Under the pieces are notes generated by a model. That model was not told where the DNA came from. It saw only the letters and a list, made by a program, of their open reading frames with translations, and did not search any database. 49,593 nucleotides of DNA, taken from NCBI GenBank assembly GCA_016650365.1, contig JAENVV010000291.1:1-49593 (forward strand). Direction: 5' to 3'. Of the stretch, positions 23,867 to 33,447 are shown piece by piece. The position numbers and the translations under genes were made by a program. This DNA comes from Acidimicrobiia bacterium (GTDB lineage: Bacteria > Actinomycetota > Acidimicrobiia > Spongiisociales > JAENVV01). How positions within the stretch are numbered: the first letter of the stretch is position 1; each line of letters opens with the position of its first letter.

Positions 23867-24643
23867 ATGGACGCACGGGTAGATGACAAGGTAGCGATTG
23901 TTACGGGTGGTTCGCGAGGAATCGGACTTGCCACGGCTGTAGAGCTCATCAACTCGGGGGCCAGGGGAGTTGTCATCACATCTCGCAAGGCAGACAACGT
24001 TGCCGAAGCGGTCGAGGAGATAGCCGGACGTACGGGCCGCCGCGAGGCCATCTACGGGATTGTAGCTGCCGCAGACGACGCCGAACGCGCCAGGGAAGCC
24101 GTTGCCGAGACGATCGCCCACTTCGGCGCGTGCGACATTCTCGTCAACAACGCCGGCACCAATCCGGCTCCCGGAAACCTGGCGGACGTCGATCTTGGAG
24201 CGATGGACAAGACCTGGTCGGTGAACCAGCGCGGCCCCATTTTGTGGGCGGCGCAAGTGTGGAAGCAGTGGATGGGTGAGCACGGCGGGTCGATCGTCAA
24301 CGTTGCGTCGGTAGGGGGGATCCTGCCAGCCCCGGTAATCGGTGCCTATAACGTTGCCAAAGCAGCGCTCATTCACACGACCCGGCAACTGGCCCTGGAG
24401 ATGGCTCCCACCGTGACGGTGAACGCAGTTGCCCCGGCGGTCGTCAAAACCCGCATTTCGCGAATGTTGTGGGAGTCCAACGAAGAGGCGGCGGCTGCGA
24501 CCCATCCGCTTAAGCGACTTGGTGTCCCCGAGGATGTCGCCAATGCCATTGTCTTTCTGTGTTCCGACAAAGCGACCTGGATCACCGGGGTGATTCTTCC
24601 CGTTGATGGCGGCGTGACCGGAGCCGGAGGCATACTTGGTTAG
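23867..24643 (+). CDS. SDR family oxidoreductase
   Basis: Second classical short-chain dehydrogenase in the window, 258 residues. Cofactor loop TGGSRGIG at 14-21, NNAGT near 95, catalytic S (NVASVGG) near 142, and Y-N-V-A-K near 156-160. The basic residue in the glycine loop and ITSRKAD after beta-2 suggest NADP(H), an inference. GGAGG precedes the ATG. Its end overlaps the next gene's start. The substrate is unknown. Confidence 0.92.
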   Translation: MDARVDDKVAIVTGGSRGIGLATAVELINSGARGVVITSRKADNVAEAVEEIAGRTGRREAIYGIVAAADDAERAREAVAETIAHFGACDILVNNAGTNPAPGNLADVDLGAMDKTWSVNQRGPILWAAQVWKQWMGEHGGSIVNVASVGGILPAPVIGAYNVAKAALIHTTRQLALEMAPTVTVNAVAPAVVKTRISRMLWESNEEAAAATHPLKRLGVPEDVANAIVFLCSDKATWITGVILPVDGGVTGAGGILG

Positions 24644-25892
24644 ACGGGGGCTAGCCCTGGCTTGCCTGCTAGTCGTTGCCTGTGTGCCGGCGACCAACCC
24701 CGATGAGGCGTCGCTGATTGAGCCCGGACTGCGATTTGCAACCACGTACGGCGACGCCGATGGCAATCGTTATGTAACGGGCGTCGGGTCCATACAACCT
24801 GACGACCACGTTGAGCAGACCGTATCGGGGGTGCCTGCCTGGCTGGTCGGGATCGCCGATGGCCCTGACGTTGTCCTGGTCATGGCTGATACCGAGGGTG
24901 CCTTATCCGGCTTCACGATCGGCGCCGACGGCGTTTCTGATCGAGAATTGAATCTTGCGGTGGCCGCTCCGGGGACGCCACCATCGTTGGTCGCCGGCCA
25001 CGGGGTCCTGGTGATTCTGCCGCCTGGCGCCTCCGGTTCGCCCGATTCGAATGCTCTGGCCCTCGAGTCAGGTGGACTGGCGTTCGTTGGGTCGGACGGG
25101 GCGGTCATCGTCACCGACAAGGTGGGTAACCGGCGCATTGAATTGAATGCGGTTACCGATGGCCGGCTCACGCTGTCATCGGATCGGCGACTCGGGGTCC
25201 TGGTCGATCCAACCGATCGTTATGACCACGGTGTGGTTGGCGATCGGTTCGAGGCTTCCGGTGTTGCATTTGTGTCGCTTGATACTCAGGAGGTGGTGCG
25301 CGAGTTGATTCTGGAGGGCGATGTGTTCGAGGGAATGGTCGGGATGTTCGCGGATCTCGACGGTGACGAGGTCGACGAATACATCATGACGGTATCGAAT
25401 CCAGAAACGGGAGCCCGGTTGGTGGTGCTTGACGACAACGCCGACCTGGTAGCCGAGTCTGATCCGATCGGTGAGGGGGGTCGCTGGCGCCACCAGATCG
25501 CCGCGGCTCCTTTTGGTCCGAATGGTGAGGTTGAGCTTGTCGATGTGCGAACCCCCCACATTGGAGGGGTGGTCGAATACTTCGCGATGCGCAACGGGCA
25601 GCTGGAACTGGTGGCCTCGCTCGAAGGGTTTTCGTCGCACACCATCGGCAGCCGGAATCTCGATATGGCGGTGGCGTTCGATGTTGATGGTGATGGGCAG
25701 GTTGAGCTGGTCGTGCCCAACACGCCCAAAGATGCGCTGGCAGTGCTGAGGAGGGTGGGGGACTCGGTCGAGGTCGTCATGACCCTGCCTCTGGGCGGGG
25801 TGTTATCGACCAACCTGGTGGCCGTTGAAGTCGCCGGCCACGTCGTTCTTGCCGCCGGCACCGCCGACGGTCGATTGCTCATCTGGAGGTAG
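24636..25892 (+). CDS. FG-GAP/VCBS-like repeat lipoprotein
   Basis: A 418-residue secreted lipoprotein. The N-terminus MVRRGLALACLLVVACVPA has a lipobox ending at C16. The body contains aspartate-rich segments like FG-GAP repeats (FADLDGDEVDEYIM and FDVDGDGQVELVVPN), which often bind calcium within beta-propellers. Near-absence of Cys after the lipobox fits an extracellular protein. The start is a TTG at 24636 with GGAGG six bases ahead, eight bases inside the SDR gene; no better start keeps the signal peptide. It abuts the convergent DUF427 gene with no spacer. Confidence 0.83.
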   Translation: MVRRGLALACLLVVACVPATNPDEASLIEPGLRFATTYGDADGNRYVTGVGSIQPDDHVEQTVSGVPAWLVGIADGPDVVLVMADTEGALSGFTIGADGVSDRELNLAVAAPGTPPSLVAGHGVLVILPPGASGSPDSNALALESGGLAFVGSDGAVIVTDKVGNRRIELNAVTDGRLTLSSDRRLGVLVDPTDRYDHGVVGDRFEASGVAFVSLDTQEVVRELILEGDVFEGMVGMFADLDGDEVDEYIMTVSNPETGARLVVLDDNADLVAESDPIGEGGRWRHQIAAAPFGPNGEVELVDVRTPHIGGVVEYFAMRNGQLELVASLEGFSSHTIGSRNLDMAVAFDVDGDGQVELVVPNTPKDALAVLRRVGDSVEVVMTLPLGGVLSTNLVAVEVAGHVVLAAGTADGRLLIWR

Positions 25893-25897
25893 CTACC
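25888..25897. repeat. palindrome across two abutting stop codons
   Basis: GGTAGCTACC is a perfect palindrome formed by the TAG of the lipoprotein gene and the TAG of the convergent DUF427 gene, which touch with no intergenic base. Confidence 0.45.
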
Positions 25898-26381
25898 AGC
25901 CGCGCGTGCCAGGTGCTCCTTTGAATGGGCCGACGACCTCCGGGGTCACCCAGCCACCGTAGAAGTCACCCTGCTGGCTCTCGACCACGATGCCATCGAC
26001 CGTGCACCGGTCCATTTTGGATGGATAGAACGCAAACCGGCCTGCGAGTTCGGCGTACGCCTCGACGGGTGTCGGGTATCCCCAGACCGCATCGATGGCT
26101 TCCCGGTCGCCAACCGCCACGGTCCAGTAGTCGGCCCGACCCTTGAACTCGCACCACGAGGTAGATGTGGTCGGATACAGATAGGCCAGATCAATGTCAG
26201 ACCCGGGGATATAGAAAACCGGCGGATGCGATGTTTCGAGCACCTTCACGGCTGTGATCGAGTCGGCGACTACTTCGCGGTTGTATTCGACGATGATTCG
26301 CCGCGAGTCGCCGACGATGGAGGGCGGACGGGGGTAGTCCCAGACAGACTCCTGACCGGGTAGTGGCTTGATTCGTTTCAC
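25893..26381 (-). CDS. DUF427 family protein
   Basis: A 162-residue protein with the DUF427 pattern: PLPGQESVWDYPRPP at the N-terminus, PPVFYIPGSDID, STSWCEFKGRADYW (near 85-98) and FYPSKMDRCTVDG. The biochemical role is unknown. GTG 26381 is chosen because it restores the usual VKRIKPLPGQ start and has TACGAT six bases upstream. An alternative ATG at 26456 would overlap the DUF4032 gene by 56 bases. Confidence 0.85.
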   Translation of the reverse strand: MKRIKPLPGQESVWDYPRPPSIVGDSRRIIVEYNREVVADSITAVKVLETSHPPVFYIPGSDIDLAYLYPTTSTSWCEFKGRADYWTVAVGDREAIDAVWGYPTPVEAYAELAGRFAFYPSKMDRCTVDGIVVESQQGDFYGGWVTPEVVGPFKGAPGTRGW

Positions 26382-26387
26382 GGTTCG

Positions 26388-26393
26388 ATCGTA
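26388..26393 (-). promoter_or_regulatory. candidate -10 hexamer TACGAT for DUF427 gene
   Basis: TACGAT lies six bases ahead of the GTG at 26381 and just downstream of the DUF4032 stop. Leaderless start predicted. Confidence 0.45.
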
Positions 26394-26400
26394 GGACCGG

Positions 26401-27591
26401 TTACGAATTACCGGAAACGTCGTAGCCGGGTCGACCTTCAGCCACCCAGCCGACATATGCTTGTCGCGTGCCGACGTCGGTCCCCGCCGCCTGAGAAGCG
26501 AGATAGCGATGGTGTAGGACGTCGCAAAACGCTTGAAGCGGATCCAGCACCCCGTCGGTCTTGCGGAGTTGTTCCATCATCGGTTCGAATTCGCTCACCC
26601 GCCATCGCACCGCCGCGACCGACTTCCCGGTGGATCCCGGACCTTTCATTCTTGCCTGGTAGTAGTAAACGTCCGACAGAATCTGGCGAGCCTGGTTTTC
26701 CAACGCATCGATCCCGGTTAGCTCACGAAGTCGATCGTGGTGATAGGTACGGCCGACTACCTTGGCCCGAACAACCATCCGGTGCTCGTCTGGCCGAACT
26801 TCGATCTCATCGACGGTGAAACCGAGGCTGTTGAGGCGCTCGATTCGTTCGTCGATGTGGTGACGCTCATCAGGTCCGATTGAGATCTGAGTCGTAAGTT
26901 CCTTCCAGAGCCCCCGATATCGAGCTGAGATGTCCTCGCCGAGCGCCAGGTCTGCCACGTCAAGGTCCGTGCCTGAAGCGGCGGCGATATCAGCCATGCC
27001 GCCCGCAACATTTAACTCCATGATCGAGAGGTCCTCCTCCCGACGTCCGGTACTGAGGTTCTCGTATATCGAGGCGGTTTCGCCGTCGACCATGATCGTC
27101 TCGATCGCCGGCCCGTCGTAGCGATACAGAACGTTCGACAGGGAACAGTCACCCCAGAAACAGCCAGCCAGATGGAGCTCGACGAGGAGGTTGGCGAAAG
27201 CGTCGAGCATCTGATTGCGTCTTGTCCCGAATCCAGGGCCCTGGAGAAGTTCCCGGTACGAGAACGAAAAGTCGACGTACCGGGTGATCAGGGCGGCCGA
27301 CCGTTCTTCCGTCGGGTCGTCGGTGCGCCGTTCAACGAGACCCACCGCGGTCACCGATGGCACCGACAGCGGTTCCAACGCCCGGAGGATCTGGTAGTCC
27401 CGCTTGGCCGGTTCCGTAGGGAGTTCCTTGATGGCGTAAATCCCATCGTCGTAGGCAACGAACCGGACTGTATGGCGCGAGATTCCCTTCGGGAGCTCGA
27501 CCAGGTGTTCAATGTCCCAGTCTCCAAGTGGGGTCTCCCAAGGGAGATCAAGGAAATCCGGGTTTCCCGGTCGAACCGTCAGCTCTGCCAT
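26401..27591 (-). CDS. DUF4032 kinase-like protein
   Basis: A 396-residue actinobacterial protein with a kinase-like N-terminal half. IYAIKELPTEPAKRDYQIL has the ATP-site lysine, HLAGCFWGDCSLSNVLYR near 141-158 resembles the catalytic loop of aminoglycoside or LPS kinases, and IMVDGETA matches a metal-binding DxE. The C-terminal DUF4032 part has no known function. The ATG at 27591 is preceded by TAGTGT six bases upstream. It is divergent from the DUF971 gene. Confidence 0.87.
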   Translation of the reverse strand: MAELTVRPGNPDFLDLPWETPLGDWDIEHLVELPKGISRHTVRFVAYDDGIYAIKELPTEPAKRDYQILRALEPLSVPSVTAVGLVERRTDDPTEERSAALITRYVDFSFSYRELLQGPGFGTRRNQMLDAFANLLVELHLAGCFWGDCSLSNVLYRYDGPAIETIMVDGETASIYENLSTGRREEDLSIMELNVAGGMADIAAASGTDLDVADLALGEDISARYRGLWKELTTQISIGPDERHHIDERIERLNSLGFTVDEIEVRPDEHRMVVRAKVVGRTYHHDRLRELTGIDALENQARQILSDVYYYQARMKGPGSTGKSVAAVRWRVSEFEPMMEQLRKTDGVLDPLQAFCDVLHHRYLASQAAGTDVGTRQAYVGWVAEGRPGYDVSGNS

Positions 27592-27597
27592 TGGGAC

Positions 27598-27603
27598 ACA
27601 CTA
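27598..27603 (-). promoter_or_regulatory. candidate -10 hexamer TAGTGT for DUF4032 gene
   Basis: Six bases before the ATG at 27591. Only four bases (CCGG) separate it from the opposing -10 at 27608-27613. Confidence 0.5.
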
Positions 27604-27607
27604 CCGG

Positions 27608-27613
27608 TAGTCT
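27608..27613 (+). promoter_or_regulatory. candidate -10 hexamer TAGTCT for DUF971 gene
   Basis: Nine bases before the TTG at 27623. With the opposite TAGTGT it makes a back-to-back promoter centred on the palindrome CTACCGGTAG at 27601-27610. Confidence 0.45.
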
Positions 27614-27622
27614 GGCCAGGCT

Positions 27623-27916
27623 TTGGATGTACCTGTGCGGATAGAAGTAGGCGGCGAAGGCTCCACGCTCTCGATGGAGTGGGCGGACGGGGCGATCGAT
27701 ACCTGGCCGGCATCGTCGATTCGAAATGCCTGCGGGTGCGCTGACTGCCGCTCGAAGGACCCCAACCCGCTCCGTCTCATGGCCCCGAGTCTGACCCGGA
27801 TCGTCGACGCACAGCTGGTGGGCAGTTATGGGATCAACTTCGTTTTTCAACCGGATGGCCATTCCACCGGAATCTTCACGTTTGCCCAGCTCCGGGGCCT
27901 GGCCAAGCCGGCCTAG
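27623..27916 (+). CDS. DUF971 (GBBH-like N-terminal) protein
   Basis: A 97-residue protein of the DUF971 family, the small domain also found at the N-terminus of gamma-butyrobetaine hydroxylases. Seen: LSMEWADGAIDTWPA, the cysteine pair RNACGCADCRS near 34-44 that fits zinc binding, VGSYGINFVFQPDGHSTGIFTF near 66-87. A start at TTG 27623 is given; GTG 27635 is an alternative. Stand-alone members are sometimes found with Fe-S assembly genes, but none is here. Confidence 0.82.
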   Translation: MDVPVRIEVGGEGSTLSMEWADGAIDTWPASSIRNACGCADCRSKDPNPLRLMAPSLTRIVDAQLVGSYGINFVFQPDGHSTGIFTFAQLRGLAKPA

Positions 27917-27953
27917 CCACCCGGTCTCTTTTCGATAGATCGTTGAGATTGGG

Positions 27954-28139
27954 CTAGGTGTCGTCTACCTGGCCGGCGGTTTCGTCAATGGCATACTCAA
28001 CAGCTCCGGCTTCGAAGATGGCGATGGTCGTTTTGTCGGCCGCCTTGATGGACAACCAGCTCCCTTCGGCGCTCAATGTGGCTCCTTCGATCCGTATCGC
28101 TCGACCTGAACTGCGGGACTTGACCCGAAAAACTGTCAT
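27954..28139 (-). CDS. hypothetical small protein
   Basis: A 61-residue protein, MTVFRVKSRSSGRAIRIEGATL at its start, strand-rich with an acidic C-terminus (AIDETAGQVDD). A clear AAGGAG lies at good spacing before the ATG, which supports translation. No family recognised. It stands alone between the DUF971 gene and nei. Confidence 0.65.
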   Translation of the reverse strand: MTVFRVKSRSSGRAIRIEGATLSAEGSWLSIKAADKTTIAIFEAGAVEYAIDETAGQVDDT

Positions 28140-28245
28140 GGCGCTCCTTGAGTTGATGGGGCCAGGTTACAGACCGCCGGGTGGCACCGGTCGGCCACCG
28201 GTCAGGGTCACCCCGGCCGGCGCCTCCTGACGTCCCGGGACCGGT

Positions 28246-29034
28246 CTAGGTACCTTGTTGACATTCAGGGCACCAGTACGTGATGCGTTCGGCGTTGCCG
28301 ATCCAGGCTGCTTTGATCCTGGTGCGACATCGTCGACAGGGTTGACCGCCCCGTCCGTACACCCACAGCTCGGCGCCGCGGCGGGTTTCGCCGGTGGTTA
28401 TCCGGTTGGGCCGCCGTCGGTTCAACATGAGTAGCTGACGCGACCGGTCGACGACTCGTTCGGTTGCCTCGGACTCCAGAAGCGGAGAAGCCTCGGGGTG
28501 TAGACGCTCAAGGAACAGAATCTCGGACTTGTACACGTTGCCAACTCCCGCCATGATCCGCTGATCGGCGAGGTGCTCTGCGAGCGTATCCTTCCAAGGC
28601 CCAGCCATGCGCCGGATCGCTTCGTCGCGATCGAAAACGTCGGCGCAGAGGTCGGGGCCAAGGTGAGCCAGTTCGACTTGTGCCGCTTGAGGTGTGTCTA
28701 CGGAAATGTCAGGAGCGCTGAAGCACACCGTCACCGCCGCGGCGGTTTCCAGTACGACCCGGGCGGCACCTTGCGGGTGGAGCCAACGCCGGCCGGGCTC
28801 GTACACCTCCCAGGTACCCGACATCTGCAAATGGGTCCGAATGACCAGATCGGCGTCGGTCTCGACAAGTACGTGTTTGCCGATGCTCCGGACGTCAACA
28901 ACGGAAGTGCCGGTCAACCGGGCGGAATTGGCCCGGATGGGTCCGGAGGATCCCGAAACGGCGGTGAGTGTTTGCCCGGAAAGTACGGCTCCGACCCGTT
29001 CGGCCGTCAGGTAGATCGTGTCGCCCTCAGGCAT
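28246..29034 (-). CDS. nei: Fpg/Nei family DNA glycosylase (endonuclease VIII)
   Basis: Base-excision repair enzyme that removes oxidised pyrimidines and cuts the abasic site. 262 residues. Seen: MPEGDT at the N-terminus with catalytic P2 and E3 (PEGDT marks Nei rather than Fpg), K53 in SIGKHVL, AGVGNVYKSEILF near 160 (helix-two-turn-helix) and a C-terminal zinc finger CRRC-x17-CPEC. The start overlaps the lhr stop by eight bases, so the pair is coupled. Mycobacteria have the same lhr-nei order. Confidence 0.94.
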   Translation of the reverse strand: MPEGDTIYLTAERVGAVLSGQTLTAVSGSSGPIRANSARLTGTSVVDVRSIGKHVLVETDADLVIRTHLQMSGTWEVYEPGRRWLHPQGAARVVLETAAAVTVCFSAPDISVDTPQAAQVELAHLGPDLCADVFDRDEAIRRMAGPWKDTLAEHLADQRIMAGVGNVYKSEILFLERLHPEASPLLESEATERVVDRSRQLLMLNRRRPNRITTGETRRGAELWVYGRGGQPCRRCRTRIKAAWIGNAERITYWCPECQQGT

Positions 29035-32000
29035 GTCGGTACGTGAGGCCCCGGTGACCGAGTACGAAGCCTGATTCTTTCAAAAGGCCCCCCAGGGGGG
29101 TTTGGCTGATCGGCTCATCGTCGGACGTCAGAAGCCTCAAGCCGGTTCTGCGCCGGCCGGCTTCAGCGATTTGCCCGGCTGCCGCGCCGAGTTGGTTGAC
29201 ATCCGTCGTAAACGTGAGAACTTTGCGGTTCTCGACGTAGGCGATCAACTTGCCTGCCGACAGGACCACATATGCCCCGGCCGACCGCGAAGCCTGGCCG
29301 TGCTCGTGGGGCGGCCAGTCGATAGCTGCCCCGTACGGGTTGGCTGGATCGGTAGCTGCTACGAGAATCGGTTGGTCGGCCGGGTCGGTGCGGAGCCGAT
29401 CTACGGCGCCTGGAAGGGCGAACTGTGACCCACCCAATCCCTCGACGAAGTAGCCGCGGCGCACCTTTCCAATGTCCTCCATGTGGCTGAGCACCGGGTA
29501 CAGCGCCGAGAACCCGCCGGGGAAACCTTCCCCGAGCACCGCCCGGCGAGTCAGGACCCCGTGACGGTCGAGGAGCTGATCCGCCCAGGAGGTCGCCCGG
29601 GCGGTCGGTTCTGGCAACTTGCCGATGAGGTCGGATACGAGATACCAACGTCCGGCCGACGACGGTGGGAACGAACTGGACACCGACGGTCGGCCCTTGG
29701 CGGCTTTGCGGGGGCGAGACGACAACAGGGCTCTGACCGGAGCGAGGGTGTCGTTGGTGATCTCGCCGTGCCAGACGAGGTCCCAGAGGGCCTCGACGGA
29801 CTCTGAGGGGTCACCACCCCCAACCGCTTCGTATATATCTCGAAAGAACGACGCGCCCCGATCGGTGAGGTGCTGGCGGATCGCCTCGTGCAGTTGGCCG
29901 GTTAGTGGCTCGTCGGTCGAAGGTAGCGCCAGCAACGGCAACTGTTGACGCAGATAGAGGGCCAGTTTGCCGTCGCGGCTCCCCAGCGTTCCCCGGCCCA
30001 TCCACACCACATCACCGGTCATCATGAGCTGATCGAGCACGCCGGGGGAGTAGTCGACCCTTCCGGCCAGCACGTCGGTTTCCAACACCGACGCGGGGAT
30101 GACCGCCCCCTGAAGTCGGCGTACTGCGTCGAGCAGCGGCCCGGCACCCGGCCGACGCCTGGTCGTCAAGCCATTCCACGTGACTGAGAGACGGGCGAGG
30201 GCGGCTGGCTCGGTCGGCTCGATCTCCTTGCGTAGCACCGCCAACGAGCGCCGCTTGAGTCGCCTCAGTACGTCATTGTCCACCCATTCACGATCACGCC
30301 CGCCTGGTCGGAATTCCCCCGCCGTGACCCGTCCGGCCGCCTCAAGACGTTGCAGGGTCGTGTCGACCACCGCGATTGGCAGACCCAGCCGCTGGGCAAC
30401 GTGCTCGTTCGTGAAGGGTCCGTGGGTTCTGGCGTAGCGACCGATGAGATCGCCGAGCGGATCGACGACCGGCTCCAGGAAGGTGTGGGGGACCCCGGGA
30501 GGCATCTGTACGCCGAGACCGTCACGGAGCCGAGAGGCATCTTCGATAATCGCCCATTGCTCCGTGCCGGCGATGGTGACGGGAATGATCCGCCGTGCCT
30601 CTTGAAGGGTCGCCAGAGTCTCAATTGCGGCGTCTTCGGTGCGCACATCGACTTCGGTGGTTGTCAGGGGTCCGAGCATTCGCAGTAGGTCTGCAACTCC
30701 TTCGGCCCCTTTGGTCCGATATCCGTCGGCCAGTCGTTGTAACTCCAACTCGATGGTGGCCACGACATCTGCCGATAGGAGTTCCCGAAGCTCACCCTCC
30801 CCGAGAAGCTCCCGAAGCAAGTCCCGGTCGAGAGTCAGAGCAGCTGCCCGTCGCTCGGCCAGAGGCGTGTCTGCTTCGTACAGGTAGGCGGCGATGAACG
30901 AGAACAACAGTGAGGCCGCAAACGGGGAAGGAACGTCGACATCCATTTCGACGACCCGAACCCTGCGGGAGCGGATGTCTCCGAGGACCTCGATGAGGGC
31001 AGGGAGATCGAAGTCGTCCTGGAGTATCTCCCGGTAGGTCTCCAGCATGATCGGGAATGAGCCGAACTCGCGGGCGACCGACAAGAGGTCAGCCGACTTG
31101 CGGCGTTGCAACCACAAGGGGGTGCGGCTCCCTGGCCGTCGGCGGGGGAGGAGTAGGGCGCGGGCCGCCGCCTCTCGAAACCGGGCGGCGAACAACGCGG
31201 ACTCGGCCACCCGATCAACCACCATCGCTTCGATTTCTTCCGGGTCGATGAGCAGGTCTTGCGGGTTGGGAGGCTCATCGGCATCGGGAAACCGGAACGC
31301 GATCCCATCGTCTGCCCAGATGACGTTGGGATCGTGGCCGTACTGTTCGGCGAACCGTTTGCCGAGCGCCATCGCCCACGGGGCGTGAACCTTGGCACCG
31401 AACGGTGACAACAGCACGAGTCGCCAGTCGCCGATCTCGTCGCGGAACCGTTCGATGACGATGGTGCGGTCTGTGGGGAGCGCTCCGACGGTTTCTTTTT
31501 CTTCTGTGATGTAGGCCACGAGGTTCCTGGCGGCGAGGGCGTCGAGTCGATATTCGGTTTGCAGGCGTTCCCCGGCGTCCTTCGGGTCGGCCGCCCCGAT
31601 TTCACGGACGAACGCTCCCAATGCCCGGCCGGTGGCTAGCGGACGCCCTGCCTGATCGCCATGCCAGAACGGCATCTTGGCTCCAGGAGCGCCGGGGGCC
31701 GGAAGCACGATCACCCGGTCGTGGGTGATGTCGGTGATCTTCCAGGCGGTGGTCCCGAGAAGGAAGACATCGCCTACCCGGGACTCGTAGACCATCTCCT
31801 CGTCCAGTTCGCCAACTTTGCCTCCCTCGGGCAACGTCACGATGTATAACCCCCGGTCAGGGATAGTGCCGGCGTTCTGAACCGCGAGTCGTTGAGCGCC
31901 CGGTCGAGCTTCCAACGCGCCGGTCACGCGGTCCCAGGTGATGCGCGGTCGGAGTTCGGCAAATAGATCGGAGGGGTACCGCCCGGCGAGCATGTCGAGG

Positions 32001-33391
32001 GTTGCTTCGAAGGGTCCCCGACCCAGGTCGGCATAGGGAGCCGCCCGGCGGACCACCTCATAAACCTCATCGACGGTGGCGGCGTCGATGGCGACCATGG
32101 CCACGACGTGCTGGGCGAGCACGTCGAGCGGGTTGCGGGGGATCTTCGTAGCTTCTACCAATCGCTTTCGCATAAGGTCGGCCACCACTGTGCTGACCAG
32201 CAGATCACCGCGATATTTCGGGAAAATGGTCATGGCAGAGGTGGCGCCGACATGGTGACCGGCCCGGCCGACTCGCTGAAGGCCGGACGCCACGCTGATG
32301 GGTGCTTCCACCTGGACCACATGATCTACGGCTCCCATGTCGATACCGAGTTCGAGTGTCGAGGTGGCCACAACCGCCGGAAGGGTGCCTCCCTTGAGGG
32401 CCTCCTCGATCTCGACGCGTTGCTCGCGGGCCACCGAGCCATGATGGGCTCTGGTCAGCGGTTCGTCGGCAATCCGGTTCAGTTCGTTCGACAGTCGTTC
32501 GGCCAATCTGCGGCTGTTGGCAAACACGATCGTTGACGTGTTCTTCCTGATGGTTTCAAGAATCCGTGGATACACGGCCGGCCAGATCGATCGGCTGTCT
32601 TGAGGTTCGCCCGGTTCCCCGTCAGGCGGGGCGGGAGCGGTCATATCTTCGACCGGGACCACGATGTTGATGTCGAGTTCCTTCTCGCTTATGTCATCGA
32701 CGATCGTCACCGGCCGAGGTCGCCAGATGTCGTCGGTAACCTCGCCGCCGGCCAGGAACTTCCCGATGGTCTCAAGCGGACGCTGGGTGGCGGAAAGCCC
32801 GATTCGTTGGGGTGGTCGGTGGCAAATCTCTTCGAGGCGTTCCAATGACAACGAGAGGTGGGCGCCACGCTTGGTGCCTGCCACTGCGTGTACTTCGTCG
32901 ACGATGACCGTTTCGACCGATCGCAGGAATTCGCGGGCTTCGGACGTCAACAGCAGAAACAGCGATTCGGGGGTCGTGATAAGGATGTCGGGTGGCGTGC
33001 GCCGCATCCGTTGGCGCTCGTTCGCCGGCGTGTCACCGGTTCTCAACGAGGTGGTTATTTCAGGGAGTTCGCCCAACTCGAGCCGGGTGGCCGCGTGGCG
33101 AATACCCCGAAGGGGGGCTCGCAGGTTTCGCTCGACGTCATACGCCAGGGCCTTGAGCGGTGAGATGTAGAGAACCCGGCACCGGTCAGCCCGTGCAGGA
33201 ACCGGAGCGTGAAGTAACCCGTCGAGTGCCCAGAGGAAGGCGGCGAGGGTTTTTCCCGACCCGGTTGGGGCATGAATGAGCGTGTGGGCGCCCTCACCGA
33301 TGGCTTTCCAACCGTCCGATTGGGCAACAGTGGGTGCCTGAAAGGAAGCCTCGAACCACGCCGAGGTCGCAGGACTGAACGGAAGATCCAT
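29027..33391 (-). CDS. lhr: Lhr-type ATP-dependent DNA/RNA helicase
   Basis: Large superfamily 2 helicase, 1454 residues, the length of bacterial Lhr. It moves 3' to 5' along single-stranded DNA and takes part in repair. Seen: Walker A APTGSGKTLAAF near 41-52, DEVH box VIVDEVHAVAGTKRG, motif III GLSATQRP, motif V ATSTLELGIDMG and motif VI QRVGRAGH. A long Lhr-specific C-terminal region has winged-helix and helix-rich parts. TACGAT lies six bases before the ATG at 33391. Coupled to nei; the two probably act in one oxidative-damage pathway. Confidence 0.95.
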   Translation of the reverse strand: MDLPFSPATSAWFEASFQAPTVAQSDGWKAIGEGAHTLIHAPTGSGKTLAAFLWALDGLLHAPVPARADRCRVLYISPLKALAYDVERNLRAPLRGIRHAATRLELGELPEITTSLRTGDTPANERQRMRRTPPDILITTPESLFLLLTSEAREFLRSVETVIVDEVHAVAGTKRGAHLSLSLERLEEICHRPPQRIGLSATQRPLETIGKFLAGGEVTDDIWRPRPVTIVDDISEKELDINIVVPVEDMTAPAPPDGEPGEPQDSRSIWPAVYPRILETIRKNTSTIVFANSRRLAERLSNELNRIADEPLTRAHHGSVAREQRVEIEEALKGGTLPAVVATSTLELGIDMGAVDHVVQVEAPISVASGLQRVGRAGHHVGATSAMTIFPKYRGDLLVSTVVADLMRKRLVEATKIPRNPLDVLAQHVVAMVAIDAATVDEVYEVVRRAAPYADLGRGPFEATLDMLAGRYPSDLFAELRPRITWDRVTGALEARPGAQRLAVQNAGTIPDRGLYIVTLPEGGKVGELDEEMVYESRVGDVFLLGTTAWKITDITHDRVIVLPAPGAPGAKMPFWHGDQAGRPLATGRALGAFVREIGAADPKDAGERLQTEYRLDALAARNLVAYITEEKETVGALPTDRTIVIERFRDEIGDWRLVLLSPFGAKVHAPWAMALGKRFAEQYGHDPNVIWADDGIAFRFPDADEPPNPQDLLIDPEEIEAMVVDRVAESALFAARFREAAARALLLPRRRPGSRTPLWLQRRKSADLLSVAREFGSFPIMLETYREILQDDFDLPALIEVLGDIRSRRVRVVEMDVDVPSPFAASLLFSFIAAYLYEADTPLAERRAAALTLDRDLLRELLGEGELRELLSADVVATIELELQRLADGYRTKGAEGVADLLRMLGPLTTTEVDVRTEDAAIETLATLQEARRIIPVTIAGTEQWAIIEDASRLRDGLGVQMPPGVPHTFLEPVVDPLGDLIGRYARTHGPFTNEHVAQRLGLPIAVVDTTLQRLEAAGRVTAGEFRPGGRDREWVDNDVLRRLKRRSLAVLRKEIEPTEPAALARLSVTWNGLTTRRRPGAGPLLDAVRRLQGAVIPASVLETDVLAGRVDYSPGVLDQLMMTGDVVWMGRGTLGSRDGKLALYLRQQLPLLALPSTDEPLTGQLHEAIRQHLTDRGASFFRDIYEAVGGGDPSESVEALWDLVWHGEITNDTLAPVRALLSSRPRKAAKGRPSVSSSFPPSSAGRWYLVSDLIGKLPEPTARATSWADQLLDRHGVLTRRAVLGEGFPGGFSALYPVLSHMEDIGKVRRGYFVEGLGGSQFALPGAVDRLRTDPADQPILVAATDPANPYGAAIDWPPHEHGQASRSAGAYVVLSAGKLIAYVENRKVLTFTTDVNQLGAAAGQIAEAGRRRTGLRLLTSDDEPISQTPLGGLLKESGFVLGHRGLTYRHA

Positions 33392-33397
33392 GCTCGT

Positions 33398-33403
33398 ATC
33401 GTA
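33398..33403 (-). promoter_or_regulatory. candidate -10 hexamer TACGAT for lhr-nei
   Basis: Six bases before the ATG at 33391. Leaderless start predicted. Confidence 0.5.
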
Positions 33404-33447
33404 GAAGGATCCGCCGGGTTGGCGACCGGGACGACCACAATGGCCGC

